This document shows, in pieces, positions 57,356-64,000 of a DNA stretch of 64,000 nucleotides. The stretch covers positions 4,044,930-4,108,929 of the forward strand of contig RPFO01000175.1 of assembly GCA_009746045.1 (NCBI GenBank). The letters are read 5' to 3'. Within the stretch, counting starts at the first letter, position 1; the number at the start of each line of letters is the position of its first letter. The position numbers were made by a program, and so were the translations under genes. The notes beneath the pieces were generated by a model. That model saw only the letters and a program-made list of their open reading frames with translations, was not told the DNA's origin and made no database searches. This DNA is from Mesostigma viride (taxonomy: Eukaryota > Streptophyta > Mesostigmatophyceae > Mesostigmatales > Mesostigmataceae).

Positions 57356-57512
57356 GATTGCCCCTGCCCCTGCCCCTGCCCCTACCCCTGCCCCTGCCCC
57401 TGCCCCTGCCCCTGCCCCTGCCCCTGCCCCTGCCCCTGCCCCTGCCCCTGCCCCTGCCCCTGCCCCTGCCCCTGCCCCTGCCCCTGCCCCTGCCCCTGCT
57501 CCTGCCCCTGCC
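57356..57512. repeat. (CCCCTG)n hexanucleotide array
   Basis: About 25 copies of CCCCTG with one CCCCTA and one TCCTG variant. Followed by AATAATAAGAAG-type AT-rich simple repeats to 57605. Confidence 0.97.
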
Positions 57513-57599
57513 ATCACCATTCTAACCACCACACATTACGAAAAGCAAGAAGAAATTATAATAATAATAAGAAGAAATTATAAGAAGAAGAAATAATAA

Positions 57600-58700
57600 T
57601 AATAAACAAGCACAAAGTTGACTGCACATGCGACTGTACCAGTAGGCACGTAGCAAATTTTAGCTGCAGCTTCAATTTCAACTTCATTGCAATTGCAAGT
57701 GTGACTGCATGTGTAATTGCACTACCAATGCCTAATGCCCACTGCATGTGCCCAGTGCGAATGCAATTCAAAAGCAACATGCAATCGAAATTACAGCTGA
57801 AGCCGGCTATTAACAAAGATATTTAAAGCAGTTGTTAACTACAGAGACCCAATGAAAATGCAAATGCAATGAAAAAGCAACAGAAGTTGAAGCCACTGCC
57901 ACTCTACCTGCCGACAGTAACACCACCGCCAGCACCCACTCATATCCCAACGACAAGGAAATAGAATTGCCCAAAGCCAGACATACATTGGGACGCATAA
58001 GCAAACGGCAACGCAAGCGCACATGCAAATGTATACGCAAAGGCAAAGGCAAAGGCAAACGCAAACGCAAACGCAAACGCAAGCTTGTCATGTACCTACG
58101 CTTAACTGCAAACGCAAACTGTGCACGAAGCAAAAAGATTGGATGGCCAAGATCATGGCAAATACGAGGGCCGAAAACAATCCAACTTCATCTAAATGTC
58201 CGAAATCCTCACGACGTTTCGATGCGCGCTTGAATGTCGAAGGCCTGCGCCGATTATCGATCATAAGTCGAATGTGTAATTGTCGGCTTATGAGAACTGC
58301 TTTGCGACAGTATCACGTCAGGCCGTTCCTGTGCAGCCATTTTCCCTGTGCAGCGGGTGGACAACGTTCACTTTCCGCATTATTCATGGCTATCGAAGTT
58401 AATTCTTACCGACCCCGGCTGCCATGGCCACTGGCCACGCATATCAAGTTCAGGTATTCCCGACCTGTAGCGCAGCAGATTTCTGTTGGAAGGCATCCTA
58501 AGCATCGTGATAAAAGAAATCCGAACAATAGACATTCATGCTGCATCTAAGGACATTATGGCATTTGTATATACTGCAAGTACATGTATCGACATTGCCG
58601 TGATTGCTAACCCCGACTCACCATGAACAGGAACTTTCCCTCTGCCTCCATGAAATGTACTTCGTGAAATGTACTGTAATACATATGATGTACTACGATG
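57600..58700. other. Non-coding stretch with GCAAAC/GCAAAG hexamers
   Basis: GCAAAGGCAAAG and GCAAACGCAAAC units at 58030-58085 and looser AATGCAATT-type repeats at 57650-57780. The related hexamer on both sides suggests slow decay of a larger simple-sequence array. No gene. Confidence 0.6.
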
Positions 58701-58707
58701 ATAATCA

Positions 58708-59322
58708 TCCCAGCAAAGCCATAGTACACCTTCCGTTTCGACCGCCATGTCGGCCACTAGTCCGGATAGCTCAATGTGCACCTGACCTTGACACTAATCG
58801 CACAAACAGCCACAATTTTGCAAGCAAGAAGACATGGCTACCTCGGCATTTCATGAAATGTACTTCGTGAAATGCATTTCGTGAAATGTACTAAGGAACG
58901 TGATTGGCCGGCGTTCGCTCGCCAAATCTCGCAAAATGTACTAAGGCACGTGATTGGTCCCGCAAAATGTACTAAGGAACGTGATTGGCCGGCGAAGATT
59001 CTGTTTGCTGCAATTAAAATTCCCTACAGAATCTTCGCCGGCCAATCACGTTCCTTAGTACATTTTGCGGGACCAATCACGTGCCTTAGTACATTTTGCG
59101 AGATTTGGCGAGCGAACGCCGGCCAATCACGTTCCTTAGTACATTTCACGAAATGCATTTCACGAAGTACATTTCATGAAATGCCGAGGTAGCCATGTCT
59201 TCTTGCTTGCAAAATTGTGGCTGTTTGTGCGATTAGTGTCAAGGTCAGGTGCACATTGAGCTATCCGGACTAGTGGCCGACATGGCGGTCGAAACGGAAG
59301 GTGTGCTATGGCTTTGCTGGGA
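58708..59322. mobile_element. Large inverted repeat, 296-bp arms, 23-bp loop
   Basis: 58708-59003 is the reverse complement of 59027-59322 with no indel and at least one visible substitution (near 58725 against 59304). The arms contain three copies of AATGTACTAAGGMACGTGATTGG and repeats of TTTCRTGAAATGTACTTCGTGAAATG. Both arms carry the sequence encoding MHIELSGLVADMAVETEGVL in outward directions, so a coding 5' end was copied in inverse orientation. Confidence 0.93.
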
Positions 59323-59755
59323 CATAATCGTGGCTATCTGCTTCCTGGCTTTCGCTATCATGGTGATGGGACACCATGGGAAGCGCAAGTTCGCAGCCAT
59401 AGTGCTAAGCGGCAGCACCCATGCCGGCAGCCTAGTGACCGACGAGACGTTCGACTGTAAGTGCGGCCACGAGTGCATGAAGCCCATTAGAATATCACAT
59501 CTCCAGGCATTGCGAAGCGCCTGGTTTTCGCCCGGGCGGAAGCAAGAGGACAGGAAGGCGGCGATAAAGCAGCAGCTGCACCAGGGGGGGTACGACGCCA
59601 TAACCACGATGTCGTCATCTACTCGTCACAAGTTCGTTCATGGCGCTGGTTTTCGGTTCGTTCTCGACGGGGGAGTCAAGGATATGAACATAGGGTTTGT
59701 GACCCCTTTTCACTTTCGCGTTTCACTTTCGAGGCGGCCTTCAGGCACTGCCTGA
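59249..59755 (+). CDS. Hypothetical protein with Cys-rich segment, starts inside the inverted repeat
   Basis: A 168-codon frame. The beginning lies in the right arm of the inverted repeat. It has a hydrophobic stretch (IIVAICFLAFAIMVMG, about residues 26-41), then FDCKCGHECMKP, a Cys cluster, and an Arg/Lys/Gln-rich helix. CKCGHEC followed by a basic helical region resembles the N-terminal parts of some DDE-transposase-associated proteins, but I cannot place it firmly. In a different frame after 59725 EAAFRHCLKISNHVW continues the theme, so the frame may be damaged. The first codons occur again, inverted, at 58781-58708. Confidence 0.3.
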   Translation: MHIELSGLVADMAVETEGVLWLCWDIIVAICFLAFAIMVMGHHGKRKFAAIVLSGSTHAGSLVTDETFDCKCGHECMKPIRISHLQALRSAWFSPGRKQEDRKAAIKQQLHQGGYDAITTMSSSTRHKFVHGAGFRFVLDGGVKDMNIGFVTPFHFRVSLSRRPSGTA

Positions 59756-60174
59756 AAATTAGCAACCACGTTTGGAACTCTTCGGACCACCTGTGAAACT
59801 AATCACATTTGATGATGTGCTGGCGGGCCTGGGCATCGCATTTGAGCATTACTTCGAGCAGGGCTCAACAAGCTCGATTCGCCAACTCAACCCGAAGAAG
59901 CCCTAAGCTGCGGTAAGACATATATTTGTGTGGATGGCTCTTGATATCATGCTGAATTTCTAGTCTTCTCTAGATGGACAGTTCATGTGCAGCCATACAG
60001 GTCATCCATGTGTGTTTTAACCATGTTGCATGTGCCACAGATATTATGAGCAGTATTTACTAAGTGTGCTGGAGTCGTTGTTGCATGCTTGTTGTATTTC
60101 ACAGTTCACGCCTGCATGAACGCATCGTTGATACTAATGATTATTCATATTGCATGACTGTTCTATTGGGGACG

Positions 60175-61440
60175 CCGCGCTTGATGTCACAACGTGGCCG
60201 AAAGGGTGCATCTACCGCTGACGGCCGGTGGGTGAAATCGATGGACGCATTTCCGAAGAAGCCAGCCGCGGGCCACACCCATGGCGCGGGCGGGGGCGCG
60301 GGCGGGGGCGGGGGCGGGGGAGAAGGCGCGGGTGCGGGTGCGGGTGCGGGCGCGGGTGCGGTGAATGGAAGCCTCGTACGACGCAGCGACCTACTCGTTG
60401 TTAAGCGGCCAGCCGTCACCTGCGGGCAGGGAATGCCGTGGGCACCACACATGCTGGTGAAGGTCCTTGATCTGGAAGGCGATCGCACGGAGCGTGACAG
60501 CATTGTCGCCTCTCCTTACTACGCACCGTCGTGGACGGGCCAGTTTTCTAGAGTGACATTAGGTGGCGGCAGCGCAGGGATGACGGTCCCCATTTCTGAT
60601 GTACACCTGCAGCACTGGACAGTGGGCGGTACGGCAGAGGTGCACCAGCCTGAGCTGATCAGTACCGGCAAACTGTCAGCTGCGCCGACAGCAAAGCAGC
60701 TCACCCTTGTGGTTGAGCACACCCGTGTACTCCTCGAGAGGGGACGCGCTACCGCTGAGGCGCTGGCGGCCGTCGTGGGCCGGTGGGTGTGGCTGCAGAT
60801 GCTCAGCCGCACTTGCTTGTCCATATGGCAGCAGAGTTTTAAGTTCATCAACCTCAAGGGGTGGGGCCAGCAAACGCGACCCTTGTGGCAAGGTGTGCGC
60901 GATGAGCTCGAGTGTGCCATGGAGTTGGCCCCCATGCTCCGTGTGGACCGGGGGGCTGCCCTGGCTCCGGTGGTGGTGGCTTCGGATGCGTCTAGTTTTG
61001 GGCAGGGGGTTGTCTACGCTGAGATGGCCCCAGCTGAGGTGACGGAACTAGCTCGGGCCCGGGAGGTGCGGGGTTACCCAACCCTCCTCACCCCAGGTGA
61101 GGCCATGTATGCCGGGCCTAGACCCTTGACCAAGGCCGCGGTAAGAGCCATCATCCACGGGCGATGGCGCGTAGGGATCAAGAGTCGCTGGCGCGATTCG
61201 ACCATGCACATCAACGAGAAGGAAGTGCGGGCCGCTGTGAAGGGGGTGGAGCGCTCGGCCCGGAACCTCGGGACCTGGGGGAAGCGGGTGGTGAGGTTAG
61301 TGGACTCCACTGCCGCTTTGGGCTGCTTGGCTAAAGGGCGTTCCTCTTCTTAGGTACCGGTTAAACAAGCAATGCCGCCGGTTGTGCGCTCTTACGTTGG
61401 TCACCGGCAGCCGCTCACAATGGGTCTGGACGCCAAGTGA
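60175..61440 (+). pseudogene. RT/RNase H region of the tyrosine-recombinase retrotransposon (right half-element)
   Basis: The open frame to 61353 has a Gly/Ala low-complexity insert at 60290-60360, then TAKQLTLVVEHTRVLLERGR and LAAVVGRWVWLQMLSR, the connection after the RT palm. The RNase H domain follows: VVASDASSFGQGVVYAEM (first Asp), MHINEKEVRAAVKGVE (Glu) and VRLVDSTAALGCLAKG (Asp). The tail continues, one base out of frame after 61346, as YRLNKQCRRLCAL and TPSELQPADGPSRG, the C-terminal RNase H signature. The polymerase palm itself is absent. The segment begins close to where the left half-element at 7.16 kb stops. Confidence 0.75.
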
Positions 61441-61476
61441 GCTTCAGCCTGCGGATGGGCCTTCGCGGGGCTTTCC

Positions 61477-62488
61477 ATGGCTGCCTCGGTGGCCGGGTGG
61501 GTCCGCGATTTGACTCGCGAGGGTGTTCATCCCAATCCCGGGCCTCGGCTTGGCGCTAGCTACTTGACCCTTCTTGAGGGCAAGGTGAAGCCGGCTACTT
61601 TGATGGTTTCCCATCAGGGCCTTAGGTCCTTTTTCGCATGGTGGGCGAGCCGGCGGGGTCGGGCTGGCAGCTTGTTGCGCGGCTTGACGATTGAGGAATA
61701 CTATTGCGAGTATGTCGCTTGGGCGCACTCACGGTGTTACATGCCGCCAGTTGTGTGTGTCAATGCGCTTATGGGCCTGAATCTGTACTTTCCCCGGGAG
61801 GTGCGGGATTGGGCCTTGGCACAAAGTGTTTTGGCTGCATGGCTGGCGCACGTTGGCACCCCCTCGTGACCCCCCCCCCATTCCATGGGAGGCTGCGTTT
61901 GCGCTTGCTTGTACTATGGTGCTCCCGCGGCAGCCTCGTGCGGCTATGATGGTCATCGTTATTTTCCAACAATACCTGCGGGTATCGGAGGCGCTCAACC
62001 TGTTGGTCGGCCATGTGCGCTTGCAGCCTGATGTTCGGTTGCGGGGTTCGCAGCGGGGCGCCTTGTTGCTGATGTCAGCTAAGACGGCTAAGGGGGAGGT
62101 GCAATCTGTGGTGGTCGAGGATGTCATGTCTGAGACCCTCTTGCGGGTTTGTATGCGTGGCAAGGCGGCATGGGAGCGGGTGTTCCCTTACGATTATGCC
62201 CAGTTCAGCCGGCTTTGGCATCATCAGGCCGCGCAGGCTTTGGGGGTCGACACGGTGTTTACCATTCACGGGCTGCGTCATGGGGGGCTACCTATGATTT
62301 TTTGCGGCAGCGCAGCATGGCTGATATTCAGCATCGGGGTCGCGGGCGCAGCAGCAAAACTGGACATCGCCCACTATGTGGGATTGCACCGGAGCTTGGC
62401 CCTCACCCTTCCTGACGCCCTGGTTTGGGCTATCGCCGCCTGCCCCCCGCGCATTTGGCGGAGCGTCTTTTCTCTGCCTTCCTCTTGA
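61477..62488 (+). pseudogene. Tyrosine recombinase (integrase) of the retrotransposon, frameshifted
   Basis: The ORF starts MAASVAGWVRDLTREG just after and overlapping the RNase H tail; VHPNPGP follows at about residues 17-23. 61477-61869 is the core-binding domain. The catalytic domain continues from about 61870 in another frame: QYLRVSEALNL (first Arg), SAKTAKGEV (Lys), HGLRHGG (His-x-x-Arg). A one-base loss in the G run at about 62282 shifts to GATYDFLRQRSMADIQHRGR, and another shift at about 62355 restores HYVGLHRSLAL with the nucleophile Tyr. All catalytic positions are present but spread over three frames, so the gene is inactive. DIRS/PAT/Ngaro-type elements integrate through such an enzyme. 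Confidence 0.8.
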
Positions 62489-62697
62489 GTTCCCTTCATT
62501 CTTGTTTTATGCGTCCACCGGTTTTTGTTTTGCCCCTGGCTTGGGTCGCCAGGGAGGGATGTAAGGGTAAGGCTAGCCTTTTTGGACATAAAGTGTTCCC
62601 ATGGGTAAGGATGGCCAGTTGAGGGCCACTTCCCGATGTGCTCTACTTATTGTTTTAATAAAGAGTCTGGTTACCTTGGAGTTCCACGGTTAATAGA

Positions 62698-63104
62698 ATC
62701 GGGGTTCTCTGAACATAGTTTCTTTATCAAAGAGACAACCAGTTCTTTATAGTGATACGGAAGGGGAGCCGCTGATGCTAGGTGAAATAGAGCTGGGTGA
62801 TGTGATCGTAATGAGGTTGATTAGGCTTCTAGTGTACGAGTATTACGGATGATATGGCCTAATTGTTGCGGCCCATACCTTGACGGTGTGCTGAGTACCT
62901 TGACGACGGATTTTTGCATCTAGGTTCTCTTAACAGATCTATGATTGCGAACGGGTTTGCAACAAGCAATATCTGAAGTAAAACTTGACGGCTAAAACTG
63001 TTTAGAGGCCGTTGCCGGAATCTGGCCGTTGGTAGAGAGCCGTTGGCCTTGAAACACGATAAAAGCTTGCTCACCTAGCTCATGGTCGCGGTCTCTTTTG
63101 TTTT
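62698..63104 (+). repeat. Terminal repeat, right copy, of the tyrosine-recombinase retrotransposon
   Basis: Near-identical to 3660-4043. The additional CAAAGAGACAACCAGTTCTTTAT at about 62727-62750 partly repeats the preceding TTCTTTAT, so it is probably a small duplication. It begins about 200 bp after the recombinase frame ends. Confidence 0.8.
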
Positions 63105-63109
63105 CCCAC

Positions 63110-63815
63110 CCGCCCTCCCTGTGTGTTGCCTGTTTGTATATGTATTATTTTGTAATATAGGGCGTCCCCAACATCTACTGCTCCAATTTTGGTACTTTTG
63201 AAATTCCATGCCTGGAGCGCAAAGTTTGCAATATATGTGCCGTTTGTAGCTCTAGCTCTATAATAACCTGACCAACCCCGCATTCCTCAAAGTAGCACTT
63301 GTTGCCTATTCTCAAATGTTATGCGAATCACATGATTAGGATCTGCTTCACGATTGCTATTGCTCGAGATTCAATTAAGAATGATTGAGATCAATAAATG
63401 ATGAACCAAATAAACCAAATTAGGCCACTTGACAAGTTCATGATCCATTTACATTGTACAATTAAGCGATTAATTAATTCATAAATCATACATTACATGG
63501 GATACCCCCGTCGACGAGCTCGTGGTACGTACAATGAAACATTTGAGTTTGTAACATGTCTCCATGGATATATACATGTATGCTGGACCTCGCGCATCTC
63601 AGCCCTCTAAGAAATGTTATTTGAACTCAGGTCTAGATCTAAATATATACATGATCATGATCTGGATAATATTATACACTTCCTTAAAAGAGCATGAATC
63701 GAGCTTTACAATTCAGGACAAGGAACTCGTTTGCAAATCACGGCTGAAAGGCAAGTGCTCACAACGAAGCACGTGCTCTCAAGGCTGTCCACCTCGTCCA
63801 ACCAAGCCCGGGCGA
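63110..63815. other. No gene seen
   Basis: AT-rich; no supported feature apart from short ATATACATG repeats. Confidence 0.5.
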
Positions 63816-63821
63816 GCTGGC

Positions 63822-64000
63822 CTACTGAACAGGTCTCTTCTTGGCCAAGTTCGTGAGCCGTTTCTCGACGTCTGTCGGAATGGTCAAGATGGCCTGGCGA
63901 TTGTTAGCTGGGTTGACAACAATGGTGTGTTCGAACCCCGCGTCCATGCACAGGTAGCAATTGACCAAGTTTGGCTGTTCAGCTTGCGCATCGGCGTCCA
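63822..64000 (-). CDS. C-terminal end of an unidentified protein, continues beyond the window
   Basis: The minus-strand frame is open from the window edge to TAG at 63822-63824: about 58 residues including NCYLCMDAGFEHTIVVNP, ILTIPTDVEKRLTNLAKKRP, ending VQ. Amphipathic and coding-like, with a CxxC-type pair. Family unknown. Confidence 0.35.
   Translation of the reverse strand, partial: DADAQAEQPNLVNCYLCMDAGFEHTIVVNPANNRQAILTIPTDVEKRLTNLAKKRPVQ

Noticed and set aside
55643-57532. Long frames encoding PTPT, AHAH, VGVG, WAWA or GAGA repeats
   Set aside because: Artefacts of CCCACG, CCCCGC and CCCCTG hexamers; no unique sequence flanks them in frame.

Overview
This window is nuclear DNA from a eukaryote. 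Coding segments are broken by spliceosomal introns with GT..AG borders (about 50 bp to 1.1 kb). There are no bacterial-style operons, and most of the window is transposable elements and simple-sequence arrays. The element mix (piggyBac, hAT-like, several non-LTR families, solo LTRs, a tyrosine-recombinase retrotransposon) and the GC-rich coding against AT-rich flanks fit a repeat-rich alga, probably green. That lineage is an inference; no rRNA, tRNA or organelle marker is present to fix it.

Layout. 1-3.6 kb: decayed ORF1 and LINE tails and an 8-bp minisatellite. 3.66-7.16 kb: left half of a tyrosine-recombinase retrotransposon (terminal repeat, gag-like ORF, reverse transcriptase), interrupted by a 589-bp solo LTR with a 5-bp target duplication. 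7.2-11.1 kb: a MITE-like element, an L1-type ORF1 pseudogene and a second solo LTR. 11.27-22.08 kb (minus strand): the main host-like gene, a phase-consistent model of about 2,741 residues with domains adenylation-carrier-condensation-adenylation-carrier followed by a hydrophobic multi-helix C-terminus. 23.2-25.24 kb: a TTCCA satellite with higher-order structure merging into a C/T-only tract. 26-31 kb: a SINE-like element, a perfect 94-bp-arm foldback and a 5'-truncated LINE. 31-41 kb: mostly non-coding repeats, an OTU-protease gene fragment, LINE tails and an unidentified two-exon gene. 41.7-44.2 kb: three consecutive truncated copies of the 28-kb LINE. 44.2-46.5 kb: a second SINE-like copy split by a 932-bp hAT-like element, then a 528-bp inverted-repeat element. 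48.37-51.65 kb: an intact piggyBac transposon with TTAA duplications inside an older LINE tail. 53.6-55.05 kb: another LINE pseudogene. 55.7-57.5 kb: GC-rich hexanucleotide arrays. 58.7-59.32 kb: an inverted repeat with 296-bp arms. 60.06-63.1 kb: right half (RNase H, tyrosine recombinase, terminal repeat) of the retrotransposon family seen at 3.66 kb.

Only two loci look capable of making a complete protein today: the multimodular peptide-synthetase-like gene and the piggyBac transposase. The rest records nested insertions whose order can often be read from target-site duplications: LINE tail then piggyBac; SINE then hAT; YR retroelement then LTR element; LINE copy A then copy B. Exon boundaries are hand-derived from splice motifs, reading phase and domain continuity, without transcripts.
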